DNA of 64,000 bases from Hyphomicrobiales bacterium (GCA_900467685.1 UBQX01000025.1:91132-155131), one strand, 5' to 3'; shown: positions 27,218 through 41,491, counted from the first letter of the stretch. Made by a program: numbers and translations. Notes: generated by a model not told the origin, from the sequence alone.

Positions 27218-28072
27218 ATGTCCCTCGATACCCGTCCCGTGCCGCCCCCTGACGCCGCTGCGCGCCGCGCCGTCAAGCCCGTGGTCTGCTACCCGGTTGA
27301 AACCTTGCCGGTGCCGGACATGGACCGGCTCAAGGCTGTGCGGGAGACACTGACGAAGATCGATGAAGTCATCGTGCCGCCGCGGGAGGGCAAGACGTTC
27401 AACGTGCCGAAGGGACATTTCTTCCGCATCGTCAGCGTCGAGGGTCCGCAGGTCGGCGATCTAAACCTCTGGAACGCGAACGATCTCAACGAGCGCTTCT
27501 TCAGCGGCAAGACGCGGGCGCTGCATGCGACCCATGTCACCACCGGCAACCGGCTGTGGAGCAATCTGCCCAACCTGCGCCCCATGGCGACGATCACGCA
27601 TGACACGCTCGGCTGGTATGGCTTCGATGAATATGGCGGCGGCGTTCACGATGTGATCGGCACGCGCTGCGATCCCTACACGCATCGCCTGCTCTCCGGC
27701 GGCGACTATCACCATTGCTGCCATTCCAACCTGTGCGGGGCGCTGTCGGAGGCGCGCGGCATTTCGATGAAGGAGGCGGAGCCCTATGTGCACGATGTGC
27801 TCAATGTCTTCATGTGCACCGGCTTTACCAAGGATACGCATCAGTATTTCATGAAGGCGAGCCCGGTGCGGCCCGGCGACTTCCTGGAGATGTTTGCGGA
27901 GATCGATCTGCTCGGCGGCTTGTCGGCCTGTCCGGGTGGCGATTGCAGTTCCGAACACTCGAGCGATACGGCCGCCTGCCATCCGCTCAAGGTCGAGATA
28001 TTCCGGCCGGACATGGCGCTTTTGGCCGACTGGCCGTTCCCGGAGCGGAATGCCTATCGCGGCAGGCCCTGA
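27218..28072 (+). CDS. DUF1989 / urea carboxylase-associated family protein
   Basis: A 284-residue protein of the DUF1989 family, which is associated with urea amidolyase and amino-acid or aminomethyl metabolism. Visible landmarks are the start region VIVPPREGKTFNVPKG, QVGDLNLWNA, a metal-like Cys/His cluster (GTRCDPYTHRLL, YHHCCHSNLC) and SACPGGDCSSEHSSDTAACH, which suggests metal binding. There is no signal peptide. The gene stands alone between efp and a convergent chemoreceptor. No urea carboxylase gene is near, so the substrate stays open. Confidence 0.82.
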   Translation: MSLDTRPVPPPDAAARRAVKPVVCYPVETLPVPDMDRLKAVRETLTKIDEVIVPPREGKTFNVPKGHFFRIVSVEGPQVGDLNLWNANDLNERFFSGKTRALHATHVTTGNRLWSNLPNLRPMATITHDTLGWYGFDEYGGGVHDVIGTRCDPYTHRLLSGGDYHHCCHSNLCGALSEARGISMKEAEPYVHDVLNVFMCTGFTKDTHQYFMKASPVRPGDFLEMFAEIDLLGGLSACPGGDCSSEHSSDTAACHPLKVEIFRPDMALLADWPFPERNAYRGRP

Positions 28073-28079
28073 AGTCCCG

Positions 28080-28110
28080 AAAAGAAAAGGCGGCGCAGAT
28101 AAGCGCCGCC
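28080..28110 (-). terminator. Terminator for the chemoreceptor gene (minus strand)
   Basis: An 8-base stem GGCGGCGC/GCGCCGCC (28089-28096 with 28103-28110) has a 6-base loop. Read on the minus strand it is followed by TTTTCTTTT (28088 down to 28080), so it serves the chemoreceptor. On the plus strand it has no T run. Confidence 0.8.
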
Positions 28111-28148
28111 CCATCTCTGGCTGATTGTCACAGGCCGAGCGGCCTGTC

Positions 28149-30785
<2,637 letters not shown>

Positions 30786-33700
30786 ATGTCGATTAAAGCC
30801 AGTATCTATCACCTGACACATTACAAATACGACAAGCCCATCATTCTGGGGCCGCAGATCATCCGGCTCAAACCGGCGTCGCATTCCAAGACCAAGGTGA
30901 TCAGCCACTCGCTGAAGGTCACGCCGGAAAATCACTTCGTCAATCTCCAGCAGGATCCCTACGGCAACTATCTCGCCCGCTTCGTCTTTCCCGATCCCGT
31001 CACCGAGCTGAAGATCGAGGTCGATCTCGTTGCCGACATGACGGTCTACAACCCGTTCGACTTCTTCGTCGAGGAACAGGCCGAGCATTACCCCTTCGAC
31101 TATCCGGAAGATCTGAAGGAAGACCTCTCCATCTATATGAAGCCCGAGCCGGCGGGGCCGCTGCTCAAGGAGCTTCTGAAGGGCATCGACCGCAAGCGCC
31201 AGCGCACCGTCGACATGGTGGTGGGCATCAATGCGATGCTGCAGAACCGGACGGAATACACGATCCGCATGGAGCCCGGCGTGCAGACGCCGGAAGAGAC
31301 GCTGAAGCTTGCCAAGGGCTCCTGCCGCGATTCGAGCTGGCTGCTGGTGCAGATCCTGCGCCATCTGGGCTTCGCCGCGCGCTTCGTCTCGGGCTATCTC
31401 ATCCAGCTGACGCCGGATTTGAAGGCGCTGGACGGCCCGTCCGGCACGGAGGTGGACTTCACCGATCTGCATGCCTGGACGGAAGTCTATCTTCCGGGCG
31501 CCGGCTGGGTCGGTCTCGATCCGACCTCGGGGCTTCTCGCCGGCGAAAGCCATATTCCGCTCGCCGCGACGCCCCATTACAAGAACGCCGCCCCGATCTC
31601 GGGTGGCTATTTCGGCGAGGCGAAGACCGAGTTCGACTTCGACATGAAGGTCATGCGCGTTGCCGAACATCCGCGTATCACCAAGCCCTTCTCGGATGAA
31701 AGCTGGGATGCGCTCAATGCGCTCGGCGAAAAGGTGGATGCCTATCTCGATCAGGCCGATGTGCGCCTCACCATGGGTGGCGAGCCGACCTTCGTCTCCA
31801 TCGACGATTTCCAGTCCGACGAATGGAACACGGCCGCCGTCGGTCCGCAGAAGCGCGACCGCGCCGATGTGCTGATCCGCAAGCTGCGCGAGCGCTTCGC
31901 GCCGGGCGGCTTCCTGCATTACGGGCAGGGCAAGTGGTATCCGGGCGAAAGCCTGCCGCGCTGGACATTCTCGCTCTACTGGCGCAAGGACGGGCTGCCG
32001 ATCTGGAACCAGCCGAAGCTGATTGCGGCGGAAGCGCAGGACTACAAGGTTTCTCATGAGGATGCCGGCAAGTTCGCGGCAGCACTTGCCATCGAGCTCG
32101 ATGTCAGGCCGGAATTCGCGACGCCCGCCTTCGAGGATACGGCCGAATGGCTGATCAAGGAGGCGAACCTTCCGGAGAATGTCGATCCGGCGAATTCGAA
32201 GCTCGAAAATCCGGAAGAGCGCAGCCGCATCGCCAAGGTGTTCGAGCGCGGGCTGACCAAGCCGACCGGCTATGTGCTGCCGGTGCAGGCCTGGAATTCG
32301 CGTGCTAGCGGCCGGACCTGGATTTCGGAGAAGTGGAGCACGCGGCGCGGCCGCCTGTTCCTGATCCCCGGCGACTCACCCATCGGCTTCCGCCTGCCGC
32401 TTGGCTCACTCGTCTTCATCCCGGCATCGCAATTCCCCTATATCGTGCCGACCGACCCATCGGTCGAGCGTCCGCCGCTGCCGGACTACCGGCAGGACAA
32501 GGGCCGGCTGATGCCGGAACATTCGCTGCAGCCGGACAAGGCGACGACGCCGATCCAGCAGCAGGCGCTGTCCGAAATCGAAGGCCGCGTGCGCACGGCC
32601 ATTTCCATCGAACCGCGCGACGGCCGCCTTTGCGTCTTCATGCCGCCGACAGAGACGCTGGAGGATTATCTGGACCTCATCGCCTCTGCCGAGCGGGCGG
32701 CGGCGCATCTGAACCTGCCGATCCATATCGAGGGCTATACGCCGCCGCAGGATGAGCGCCTGAATGTCATGAAGGTGACGCCCGATCCGGGTGTCATCGA
32801 GGTCAACGTGCATCCGGCTTCCAACTGGAAGGAATGCGTTGAGATCACCACGGCGCTCTACGAGGAGGCGCGGCAGTCGCGACTCGGCGCCGACAAGTTC
32901 ATGATCGACGGTCGGCATACCGGGACTGGCGGCGGCAACCACGTCGTTGTCGGCGGCTCGAACCCGAATGACAGCCCGTTCCTGCGACGGCCGGACCTGC
33001 TCAAGAGTCTCGTGCTGCACTGGCAGCGCCATCCGTCGCTCTCCTATCTCTTCTCGGGCCTGTTCATCGGCCCGACGAGCCAGGCGCCGCGTATCGACGA
33101 GGCGCGGCATGATGCGCTCTATGAGCTGGAGATCGCGCTCGCCCAGGTGCCGCTGCCGGGCAAGGGCCTGCCGCCGCTGCCCTGGCTGGTGGACCGGCTG
33201 TTCCGCAATCTGCTCACCGACTCGACGGGCAACACCCACCGGTCGGAAATCTGTATCGACAAGATGTTCTCGCCGGACGGGCCGACGGGGCGGCTGGGGC
33301 TCGTCGAGTTCCGCGGCTTCGAAATGCCGCCGAATGCGCGCATGAGCCTTGCCCAGCAATTGCTGGTCCGGGCGCTGATCGCGCGCTTCTGGAAGAACCC
33401 GATCGAAGGCAATTTTGTCCGCTGGGGGACCTCTCTCGCCGACCGTTTCATGCTGCCTTACTACGTCTGGAAGGACTTCCTCGATGTGCTGGCCGATCTC
33501 AAGGCGAACGGCTTCGAGTTCCGACCGGAATGGTTCTCGGCGCAGCTGGAGTTCCGCTTCCCGTTCTGCGGCGAGGTGGAATATGAGGGCAACAAGCTCG
33601 AGGTCCGGCAGGCGCTCGAGCCGTGGCATGTCACGGGCGAGCAGGGGGCCGTCGGAGGCACGGTGCGCTATGTCGACAGTTCCGTCGAGCGGCTTCAGGT

Positions 33701-34097
33701 GAAGTTCGAGACGGCTAACCCCGAGCGCTATCAGGTGACGTGCAACGGGCGGCTCGTGCCGCTCAAGGAGACCGACCAGCGTGGCGTGTCTGTGGGTGGC
33801 GTACGTTTCAAGGCGTGGCATCCGGCCTCGGGCATCCATCCGGTGCTCCCGGTCAACGCGCCGCTGACCTTCGACATCTACGATACATGGTCGAGCCGGT
33901 CGCTGGGCGGTTGCGTCTATCATGTCGCCCACCCCGGCGGGCGCAACTACGAGACATTCCCTGTGAATGGCAACGAGGCAGAGGCCAGACGCCTTGCGCG
34001 CTTCCTGCCTTCCGGGCATACCGGAGGCTTGTGGCTTTTCAGGGCCGATCCGCCGCATCCGGAATTCCCGATGACGCTGGATCTCAGGCGGCCCTGA
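30786..34097 (+). CDS. Transglutaminase-like / DUF2126 protein
   Basis: A 1103-residue cytoplasmic protein. The N-terminal ~290 residues are a bacterial transglutaminase-like domain: an N-terminal beta region ([12 protein letters not shown]), catalytic Cys180 in [11 protein letters not shown], His in [15 protein letters not shown] and Asp in GLDPTSG. The remaining ~800 residues are the DUF2126 domain ([50 protein letters not shown]). The family is known to travel with ATP-grasp/alpha-E genes and is predicted to take part in making or trimming a peptide-like modification. It is 10 bases upstream of such a gene here. Confidence 0.9.
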   Translation: MSIKASIYHLTHYKYDKPIILGPQIIRLKPASHSKTKVISHSLKVTPENHFVNLQQDPYGNYLARFVFPDPVTELKIEVDLVADMTVYNPFDFFVEEQAEHYPFDYPEDLKEDLSIYMKPEPAGPLLKELLKGIDRKRQRTVDMVVGINAMLQNRTEYTIRMEPGVQTPEETLKLAKGSCRDSSWLLVQILRHLGFAARFVSGYLIQLTPDLKALDGPSGTEVDFTDLHAWTEVYLPGAGWVGLDPTSGLLAGESHIPLAATPHYKNAAPISGGYFGEAKTEFDFDMKVMRVAEHPRITKPFSDESWDALNALGEKVDAYLDQADVRLTMGGEPTFVSIDDFQSDEWNTAAVGPQKRDRADVLIRKLRERFAPGGFLHYGQGKWYPGESLPRWTFSLYWRKDGLPIWNQPKLIAAEAQDYKVSHEDAGKFAAALAIELDVRPEFATPAFEDTAEWLIKEANLPENVDPANSKLENPEERSRIAKVFERGLTKPTGYVLPVQAWNSRASGRTWISEKWSTRRGRLFLIPGDSPIGFRLPLGSLVFIPASQFPYIVPTDPSVERPPLPDYRQDKGRLMPEHSLQPDKATTPIQQQALSEIEGRVRTAISIEPRDGRLCVFMPPTETLEDYLDLIASAERAAAHLNLPIHIEGYTPPQDERLNVMKVTPDPGVIEVNVHPASNWKECVEITTALYEEARQSRLGADKFMIDGRHTGTGGGNHVVVGGSNPNDSPFLRRPDLLKSLVLHWQRHPSLSYLFSGLFIGPTSQAPRIDEARHDALYELEIALAQVPLPGKGLPPLPWLVDRLFRNLLTDSTGNTHRSEICIDKMFSPDGPTGRLGLVEFRGFEMPPNARMSLAQQLLVRALIARFWKNPIEGNFVRWGTSLADRFMLPYYVWKDFLDVLADLKANGFEFRPEWFSAQLEFRFPFCGEVEYEGNKLEVRQALEPWHVTGEQGAVGGTVRYVDSSVERLQVKFETANPERYQVTCNGRLVPLKETDQRGVSVGGVRFKAWHPASGIHPVLPVNAPLTFDIYDTWSSRSLGGCVYHVAHPGGRNYETFPVNGNEAEARRLARFLPSGHTGGLWLFRADPPHPEFPMTLDLRRP

Positions 34098-34107
34098 AAA
34101 GGGCGTT

Positions 34108-36534
34108 TTGGGGGTAATCGACTTGGCAGGCGGGACTGCGGCAGACAAGAGACCGATGGCAGGGAGCAGGGTGGATACCCTGCTCGGCTATCGGCCGTTG
34201 CCCGGCATCGCCGACGAGATGATCGACCCGCAGGGCAAGGTGCGTCCTGTCTGGCAGCATCTGCTTGGCTATCTCGGCCGTCAGGACGAGCAGTCGATTG
34301 CCGACCGTTTTGCGACTGCCGACCGCTATCTCAGTGACGCCGGAGTGTTCTACCGTGCCTATGGCGGGCCGGGGACGTCGGAGCGCGACTGGCCGCTCTC
34401 GCATATCCCGGTGATGATTGCCGAAGACGAATGGGCGAAGATTTCCGAAGGGCTGGTGCAGCGCGCCGAGCTTTTGGAGCATATTGTCGGCGATATCTAT
34501 GGCGAATGCCGCTTGGTCCGCGATGGACTTCTGCCTCCGCCGCTGGTGGCCTCCAATCCGGAGTTTCTCAGACCGATCGTCGGCTTGCAGCCCTCCGGCG
34601 GTCATCACCTGCATTTCTGTTCCTTCGAGATCGGGCGCGGGCCGGACGGCAACTGGTGGGTTCTGGCGGATCGCACGCAGGCGCCGTCAGGTGCGGGCTT
34701 TGCACTGGAAAACCGCGTTGCGACCGCGCGCGCCTTCTCCGATCTCTATGCCGAAATGCATGTCCATCGGCTGGCTTCCTTTTTCGGGAACTTCCGCGAT
34801 ACGCTGCTCAACAAGCGCCGCAGCCGCGAGGAGCGGGTGGCGGTTCTGTCGCCGGGTTCGGCGAACGAAACCTATTTCGAGCACGCCTATCTGGCCCGCT
34901 ATCTCGGCTTCATGCTGCTGGAGGGCGAAGACCTCGTCGTCGTCAACGGCAAGGTCATGGTCAGCACGGTGTCGGGCCTGAAACCCGTCGGCGTGCTCTG
35001 GCGGCGCGTCGATGCGAGTTTCACCGATCCGCTGGAACTCGACCAGAACTCCTATATCGGCACGCCCGGCCTCGTGCAGGCGGCGCGCAGCGGCTCGGTG
35101 ATGATGGTCAACGGGTTGGGGTCCGGCATCCTGGAAACGCGGGCGCTGCTCGCCTTCCTGCCGCGCATCTGTCGCGACGTGCTGGGAGAAGACCTGAAGC
35201 TGCCTTCGATTGCGACCTGGTGGTGCGGACAGGATGCGGAGCGTGCCCATGTCTCGGCGCATCTCGACCGAATGGTCATCGGGCCGGCCTATTCGCGGTT
35301 GCCCTTTTTCGACGACAAGGGGCAATCCGTGCTTGGCGCATCGCTGCGCGACCGGGCGAAGGAATCGATTGCCGGCTGGCTCAAGACCGAGGGCGCCAAG
35401 CTTGCGGGCCAGGAGGCGGTGACGCTTTCGACCACGCCGGTCTGGAACGACGGCAAGCTTGCGCCGCGGCCGATGTCTTTGCGTGTGTTCGCCGCCCGCA
35501 CGCTGGATGGCTGGAAGATCATGCCGGGCGGGTTCGCCCGGATATCCTCGGGTGAAGACGCCGCCGCCATTGCCATGCAGGCCGGCGGTAACGCCGCCGA
35601 TGTCTGGATCGTCTCCGAAAAGCCCGTCGAGAAGACGACGTTGCTGCCGCCGGATTCAAGCTTCACGCGCAACATGCCGGGCAGCCTGCCGAGCCGCGCG
35701 GCCGACAATCTCTACTGGCTGGGGCGCTATATCGAGCGGGCGGAAGGCACGATCCGGATTCTTCGCGCCTGGCACGCCCGCTATGCCGAAGCGGCCGATG
35801 CGCGCACGCCGCTGCTGGGCGACGTGACGGATTACCTCGCCAGCCTCGATATCGAGATCGAACCGGCGATCCCCAACAGTCTCATCACCAATATCGAAAG
35901 CGCGCTCTACAGCGCGTCGCGCATCCGCGACCGCTTCTCGCCGGACGGCTGGCTGGCGCTGGCCGATCTTGCCAAGACGGCGCGCGAGTTCAATCGCAAG
36001 GTCAAGCCAGGGGACGATGCGACGCGCGCTTCGACGATCCTCTTGCGCAAGCTCGCGGGCTTTGCCGGTCTTGTGCATGAAAACATGTATCGCTTCACCG
36101 GCTGGCGGTTCCTCACCATCGGCCGCATGCTTGAACGCGGGCTGCACATGACGCGTCTGCTCGGCCACATGGCGGGCGAGGATGCGCCGGATGGCACCTA
36201 TGACATGCTGCTGGAAATCGGTGACAGTGTGATGACGCACCGCCGGCGCTATAACGTCGCGACGGCGCGGGTGACCGTCACCGACCTGCTGGCGCTCGAT
36301 CCGCTGAACCCGCGTTCGATCTTCTACCAGCTCAACGAGATCAAGACGGAAGTCGAGCACCTGCCGAATGCCTATGTCGACGGGCAGATGTCGCCGCTTT
36401 ATCGCGAGGCGCTGAGGCTGCATTCGACCATTGCGCTGATGACGGCAGACACGATGTCGCCCGAGGTCTACAAGGAGCTGGAACGGGAAATGGAACAGCT
36501 CTCCGATGTCCTCGCGCAAACCTACCTGAACTGA
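34108..36534 (+). CDS. Circularly permuted ATP-grasp (type 2) / alpha-E domain fusion
   Basis: An 808-residue protein from the TTG at 34108; an ATG at 34156 would give 792 residues and is equally plausible. Residues ~20-480 are the permuted ATP-grasp (DUF404/DUF407) domain: FYRAYGGPGTSERDWPLSHIP, VVVNGKVMVSTVSGLKPVGV, and a segment with NGLGSGILETRALLAFLP. From about residue 515 (PSRAADNLYWLGRYIERAE) to the end is an alpha-E (DUF403) helical domain. In many bacteria these are separate genes; here they are fused. The neighbours on both sides are transglutaminases, a gene set predicted to ligate and hydrolyse peptide bonds. Confidence 0.9.
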   Translation: MGVIDLAGGTAADKRPMAGSRVDTLLGYRPLPGIADEMIDPQGKVRPVWQHLLGYLGRQDEQSIADRFATADRYLSDAGVFYRAYGGPGTSERDWPLSHIPVMIAEDEWAKISEGLVQRAELLEHIVGDIYGECRLVRDGLLPPPLVASNPEFLRPIVGLQPSGGHHLHFCSFEIGRGPDGNWWVLADRTQAPSGAGFALENRVATARAFSDLYAEMHVHRLASFFGNFRDTLLNKRRSREERVAVLSPGSANETYFEHAYLARYLGFMLLEGEDLVVVNGKVMVSTVSGLKPVGVLWRRVDASFTDPLELDQNSYIGTPGLVQAARSGSVMMVNGLGSGILETRALLAFLPRICRDVLGEDLKLPSIATWWCGQDAERAHVSAHLDRMVIGPAYSRLPFFDDKGQSVLGASLRDRAKESIAGWLKTEGAKLAGQEAVTLSTTPVWNDGKLAPRPMSLRVFAARTLDGWKIMPGGFARISSGEDAAAIAMQAGGNAADVWIVSEKPVEKTTLLPPDSSFTRNMPGSLPSRAADNLYWLGRYIERAEGTIRILRAWHARYAEAADARTPLLGDVTDYLASLDIEIEPAIPNSLITNIESALYSASRIRDRFSPDGWLALADLAKTAREFNRKVKPGDDATRASTILLRKLAGFAGLVHENMYRFTGWRFLTIGRMLERGLHMTRLLGHMAGEDAPDGTYDMLLEIGDSVMTHRRRYNVATARVTVTDLLALDPLNPRSIFYQLNEIKTEVEHLPNAYVDGQMSPLYREALRLHSTIALMTADTMSPEVYKELEREMEQLSDVLAQTYLN

Positions 36535-36542
36535 CGGCCTTC

Positions 36543-37418
36543 ATGCTCTACGACGTCAAGCTCAAGATCGCCTATGACTACGACGTGCCGGCTTCCGGCG
36601 CGCGGCACATGGTGCGCGTGCTGCCGATGTCGATCCCCGGCCGGCAGCGGCTGATTGCGGGGACCGTCTCCATCGTGCCGGCGCCGGAAGAGCGTGTCGA
36701 CATGGTGGATTTCTTCGGCAACGCGGTCACCTCCGTCTATTTCCGCTCGGCGCACTCCCACTCGGAGGTGAACATGCAGGCGCGGGTTCAGGTCGATACG
36801 CAGCCGCCGGGGCTGGGGCTCTATTGCCGCGCCGACGAAATTGCCGCCGAACTTCAGGCGGTCACCTCGATCGGGCCGGATTCGCCGCACCATTTCGTCG
36901 GCGAAAGCCCGAAGCTGCGGGATATTCCGACGATTGCCGCCTATGCCCGCAGCTTCTACAAGCCGGACATGACGGTGGACGAGATCGCGCGGGCGATCTG
37001 CGCGGACATCTTCAAGACGTTCAAATACGATTCCAATGCCACGGACGTCGATACGCCAGCGGCGGAGGCCTTCGAGCTGAAGGCCGGCGTCTGCCAGGAC
37101 TTCACCCATATCATGACCTCGGCGCTGCGCAGCCTCGGCATTCCCGCGGGCTATGTCAGCGGCTACCTCCGCACCATCCCGCCTCCGGGCAAGGAGCGGC
37201 TGGAGGGGGCGGATGCCATGCACGCCTGGGTCAGGGTCTGGGCGGGGCGCGATGCCGGCTGGCTGGAGTTTGATCCCACCAACAACATCCCTGCAGGCCA
37301 GGACCATATCGTGGTCGGCTATGGCCGCGATTACTCGGACGTTGCGCCCATTATCGGGGTGTTACGCAGTTATGGTGGACACAACAATATCCAATCCGTC
37401 GACGTTGTGCCGGTTTGA
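36543..37418 (+). CDS. Transglutaminase family protein
   Basis: A 291-residue protein with the transglutaminase/protease-like fold. Cys184 lies in GVCQDFTHIMTSALRSLGIP, the His in DAMHAWVRVW and the Asp in FDPTNN. An N-terminal beta domain (YDVKLKIAYDYDVPA) precedes the core. It starts 8 bases after the ATP-grasp/alpha-E gene and closes the three-gene operon. In related genomes a proteasome-like peptidase gene often follows; here the next gene is a TadG-like protein. Confidence 0.92.
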   Translation: MLYDVKLKIAYDYDVPASGARHMVRVLPMSIPGRQRLIAGTVSIVPAPEERVDMVDFFGNAVTSVYFRSAHSHSEVNMQARVQVDTQPPGLGLYCRADEIAAELQAVTSIGPDSPHHFVGESPKLRDIPTIAAYARSFYKPDMTVDEIARAICADIFKTFKYDSNATDVDTPAAEAFELKAGVCQDFTHIMTSALRSLGIPAGYVSGYLRTIPPPGKERLEGADAMHAWVRVWAGRDAGWLEFDPTNNIPAGQDHIVVGYGRDYSDVAPIIGVLRSYGGHNNIQSVDVVPV

Positions 37419-37648
37419 GGCACTTCTCTCGTCTTGGGTGTCGTATTCCTTGATACTTTCTGAAAATTGCGGAAAATTCGATTTAAGTTCTCATGCAGAG
37501 CTTAAATGCGGAACAATATATTCCCGTTAACTTACATTCGTTCGACCATAACCGTGCATAAAAAGACTTGGTGCGATCGTCTTTCGGTAAGTTTTTGCGT
37601 TGTTATTCCAGGTTGTATTCTGGGAGCGATGCATGGGCGGGGGTTTTC

Positions 37649-38860
37649 GTGTTCGTTCGACGCGCTTTTCATGGATTTCTGTCTGACCTCCTTGCGGACA
37701 AGAGAGGAAATTTCGCCGTCATGGCTGCATTGCTGATCCCGGTGGGCATGGCCTCCGCGGAGCTTGCGATGGATATATCGGGACTGATGGCCGAACGGGC
37801 GCGGGTCCAGGCGGCGGCCGATTCTGCAGCAATTGCGGCAGGCGCGGCGCTTGCCAGCGAACAGGCGACAGTCGATCAGGCGAAGCAACTGGCGCTGAAT
37901 TTCGTGAAGGGCCAGTTGAGCCCGGAGCTTGGCACAATCGCGCAAAGCCAGGAGAAATCCGGCGCCGACAGCCCTTACGGAAACTTTGATATCGGCGGAT
38001 GCACCCATGTGGACGTCACGCAAAGCACAGGCGTGGGGACTACGAAGGTTTTCGACGTGACCGTCTCGACATGCCTCATGAAGAAGCTGACGGTGCTGGG
38101 CGCCTTTTATGGCGCGAGCATGCAGACGTTGTCAGCGACCGGTTCGACCAAGAGCATGACCGCCTCGCAGAAGGCGCTGTCGATGTATCTCGTGCTCGAC
38201 CGGTCGGGCTCGATGGCGGACAATACGGACACGGTGACGGGAACGGAATCCTACACCTATTCCTGCGGACGGCGCAAAACCTGCACTGGGACGCGGAACA
38301 CCTACCTGACCAAGATCGATGCACTGAAACAGGCCGCCGACGCATTGATGAAGCAAATCTCTACCGCTGACCCCGACCAGTACTACGCCCGCCTTGGGGC
38401 CGTGTCCTACAATTCGGCCATGGACACGCCGCAGGCGCTCGGGTGGGGCACCGTACCGGTTTCCAATTACATCAATGCACTTGTGGCTTCGGGAGGCACG
38501 GATTCAAGCAACGCCTTCAAGCAGGCGTATCAATCGCTGGCTTCTGCCACTGAAAACAGCCTGCATCAGTCAAAGAACGGCCAGACGCCCGACAAGTTTA
38601 TTGTCTTCATGACCGATGGCGAGAACAATTATTCGTCAGCCGACACGGCCACCAAGCAATGGTGTGACAGCGCGCGGGCGGCCGGAATGCAGGTCTATTC
38701 CATCGCCTTCATGGCCCCGGATACGGGTAAGGCGCTCCTGAGCTACTGCGCCACAGACTCCAGCCACTTCTTTGCTGCGGAGAATGCCAGCGACATGATC
38801 GCGGCGTTCAAATATATCGGTGAGAAGGCCGTCTCTGCCTCGACGCGGCTCACGCAGTAA
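37649..38860 (+). CDS. TadG-like pilus-assembly protein with von Willebrand factor A domain
   Basis: I take the GTG at 37649 (403 residues), which gives a short basic N-terminus, RRAFHGFLSDLLADKRGNF, then the single span AVMAALLIPVGMASAELAMD, typical of TadE/TadG (RGNFA.M..LL.P). The frame is open to 37568, so a longer form is possible. The extracytoplasmic part carries a VWA domain with the MIDAS motif DRSGSMADN and later FVIFMTDGENN-like FMTDGENN. The segment between them has several Cys (YSCGRRKTCTG) that may pair. No other tad/cpa gene is near. Role in surface structures is inferred. Confidence 0.85.
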   Translation: MFVRRAFHGFLSDLLADKRGNFAVMAALLIPVGMASAELAMDISGLMAERARVQAAADSAAIAAGAALASEQATVDQAKQLALNFVKGQLSPELGTIAQSQEKSGADSPYGNFDIGGCTHVDVTQSTGVGTTKVFDVTVSTCLMKKLTVLGAFYGASMQTLSATGSTKSMTASQKALSMYLVLDRSGSMADNTDTVTGTESYTYSCGRRKTCTGTRNTYLTKIDALKQAADALMKQISTADPDQYYARLGAVSYNSAMDTPQALGWGTVPVSNYINALVASGGTDSSNAFKQAYQSLASATENSLHQSKNGQTPDKFIVFMTDGENNYSSADTATKQWCDSARAAGMQVYSIAFMAPDTGKALLSYCATDSSHFFAAENASDMIAAFKYIGEKAVSASTRLTQ

Positions 38861-39034
38861 CCTGCTCATAAAACAGCCAGATTCGCAGCGGCCGGGATGA
38901 AAATTTCGGCCGTTTTGCTATGCGTTCAGCGAATTTCGCAATTGCAAAATCCCGGTTGCAACGCTCCGGGAACAATGCATTAATTGCGGACATTAACCGA
39001 TTAAGTCATGTTGGGACAGGCTTGGATTTAACTG

Positions 39035-41491
39035 ATGAATATACCGTCTTCCGAAACGCTCACGCCCGCTCTGCGCACCTCCGATCCGGAGCAACTCGCG
39101 ACTGAAATTCTGGAAAGACTGAAGTATCGTATAGGCAAGGACCCCAAGGTCGCCAAGCCGCATGACTGGCTGACGGCGGCCATCCTGGTTGCTCGCGACC
39201 GCGTCACCGACAACTGGATGGACTCCACCAAGCGGACCTACGCGGAAGGCCGCAAGCGCGTCTATTATCTCTCGCTGGAATTCCTCATCGGACGCCTGAT
39301 GCGCGACACGATGACGAATATCGGCATCATGGACTCGATGCGCATCGCGCTCGCCTCGCTTGGCGTCGACATCGACGTGATTGCGGAGCTGGAGCCCGAT
39401 GCGGCGCTGGGCAATGGCGGTCTCGGACGCCTGGCGGCCTGTTTCATGGAATCCATGGCCACCGTCGACGTGCCGGCCTATGGCTATGGCATCCGTTATG
39501 TCCACGGCCTCTTCCGTCAGCAGATGTCGGATGGCTGGCAGGTGGAGCTGCCGGAAAACTGGCTGGCGCACGGCAACCCCTGGGAATTCGAACGCCGCGA
39601 AAGCTCCTATGAAATCGGCTTCGGGGGTTCGGTCGACACGGTCGATGTCGGCGACGAAGCCATCCGCTATGTGTGGAAGCCGGCCGAGCGCGTGATCGCC
39701 ACCGCCTATGATACGCCGGTGGCCGGCTGGCGCGGCCAGCGCGTGAATACGCTGCGCCTGTGGACCGCCGCCCCGATCGACCCGATCCTGCTCGATGCCT
39801 TCAACGCCGGCGACCATATCGGGGCGCTGCGGGAAAGCAACAAGGCGGAAAGCCTTGCCCGCGTTCTTTATCCGGCTGACGCGACGCCGGCGGGCCAGGA
39901 ACTGCGCCTGCGGCAGGAGTTCTTCTTCTCCTCCGCCTCGCTGCAGGACATCTTGCGCCGTCACCTGCAGCAGTTCCCGGATTTCACGTCGCTGCCGGAT
40001 GCAGTCGCCATTCAGCTCAACGACACGCACCCGGCTGTTGCCGTTGCCGAGTTGATCCGTCTTCTCATGGACGTGCACGGTCTGGACATCGAGCAGTCGT
40101 GGAGCATCGCCAAGGACACGTTCTCCTACACGAACCACACGCTGCTGCCCGAAGCGCTGGAAAGCTGGCCGGTGCCGCTCTTCGAGCGCCTGCTGCCGCG
40201 CCACATGCAGATCGTCTATGCGATCAATGCGATGATCCTGATGGAGGCGCGCCGTCAGAAGACGCATACCGACCAGCAGATCCGTTCGATCTCGCTGATC
40301 GACGAGGGCGGTGAGCGCCGCGTGCGCATGGGCAATCTCGCCTTTGTCGGCTCTCATTCGATCAATGGCGTGTCGGCGCTGCATACGGAACTGATGAAGG
40401 AAACGGTGTTTGCCGACCTGCACCGGCTCTATCCCGACCGCATCAACAACAAGACCAACGGGATTACGCCGCGCCGCTGGCTGATGCAGTGCAATCCGGG
40501 TCTGCTGTCGCTCATCCGCGAGGCGATCGGCGACAAGTTCATGGACGATACCGAGGCGCTGAAGGATCTCGAGAAATTCGCGACCGACAGATCCTTCCAG
40601 GAGAAGTTCGCGGCGGTGAAGCGCCAGAACAAGGTGCGGCTTGCGAAGCTTGTGCGCGAACGCATGGGTGTCCGGCTCGACCCGTCGTCGATGTTCGACA
40701 TCCAGACGAAGCGCATTCACGAATACAAGCGCCAGCTCCTCAACATCATCGAGGCGATCTCGCTTTACGACCAGATGCGCTCGCATCCGGAACTCGATTG
40801 GGTTCCGCGCGTTAAGATATTCTCAGGCAAGGCAGCGCCGAGCTATCACAACGCGAAACTGATCATCAAATTGGCCAACGACGTCGCACGAGTCATCAAT
40901 AACGATCCCGCCGTACGCGGGCTGCTCAAGGTCGTCTTTATTCCGAATTACAACGTGTCGCTGGCCGAAGTCATCATTCCGGCGGCCGATCTTTCGGAGC
41001 AGATCTCGACGGCCGGCATGGAAGCTTCCGGCACCGGCAACATGAAGTTCGCACTGAACGGCGCGCTGACGATCGGCACGCTCGACGGCGCCAATGTCGA
41101 GATGCGCGACCATGTCGGCGCCGAAAATATCATGATTTTCGGCATGACTGCGGAAGAGGTCGCGAAGACGCGGGCAGACGACTACAATCCACGCGCCATC
41201 ATCGAGGGCTCCAAGGAGCTGCAGCAGGCGCTCTCTGCGATTGCTTCCGGGGTCTTCTCGCCGGGTGATACCGGCCGCTTCGCCGACCTCGTCGATGGTC
41301 TCTACAATCATGACTGGTTCATGGTTGCGGCCGATTTCGACGCCTATGCCAAGGCGCAGCGCGATGTCGATGCGATCTGGTCTGACCAGCAAAGCTGGTT
41401 CGAGAAGGCTATCCTGAATACCGCCCGCATGGGCTGGTTCTCGTCTGATCGAACGATCAGGCAATATGCGCGTGAAATCTGGAGAGCTTGA
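39035..41491 (+). CDS. glgP: Glycogen phosphorylase
   Basis: An 818-residue alpha-glucan phosphorylase that releases glucose-1-phosphate from glycogen. Visible landmarks are the N-terminal [36 protein letters not shown], the segment [27 protein letters not shown], and [27 protein letters not shown], whose lysine (K in GNMKF) binds PLP. Full length for the family. First gene of glgP-B-C-A-pgm. The last base of its stop is the first of glgB's start. Confidence 0.97.
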   Translation: MNIPSSETLTPALRTSDPEQLATEILERLKYRIGKDPKVAKPHDWLTAAILVARDRVTDNWMDSTKRTYAEGRKRVYYLSLEFLIGRLMRDTMTNIGIMDSMRIALASLGVDIDVIAELEPDAALGNGGLGRLAACFMESMATVDVPAYGYGIRYVHGLFRQQMSDGWQVELPENWLAHGNPWEFERRESSYEIGFGGSVDTVDVGDEAIRYVWKPAERVIATAYDTPVAGWRGQRVNTLRLWTAAPIDPILLDAFNAGDHIGALRESNKAESLARVLYPADATPAGQELRLRQEFFFSSASLQDILRRHLQQFPDFTSLPDAVAIQLNDTHPAVAVAELIRLLMDVHGLDIEQSWSIAKDTFSYTNHTLLPEALESWPVPLFERLLPRHMQIVYAINAMILMEARRQKTHTDQQIRSISLIDEGGERRVRMGNLAFVGSHSINGVSALHTELMKETVFADLHRLYPDRINNKTNGITPRRWLMQCNPGLLSLIREAIGDKFMDDTEALKDLEKFATDRSFQEKFAAVKRQNKVRLAKLVRERMGVRLDPSSMFDIQTKRIHEYKRQLLNIIEAISLYDQMRSHPELDWVPRVKIFSGKAAPSYHNAKLIIKLANDVARVINNDPAVRGLLKVVFIPNYNVSLAEVIIPAADLSEQISTAGMEASGTGNMKFALNGALTIGTLDGANVEMRDHVGAENIMIFGMTAEEVAKTRADDYNPRAIIEGSKELQQALSAIASGVFSPGDTGRFADLVDGLYNHDWFMVAADFDAYAKAQRDVDAIWSDQQSWFEKAILNTARMGWFSSDRTIRQYAREIWRA

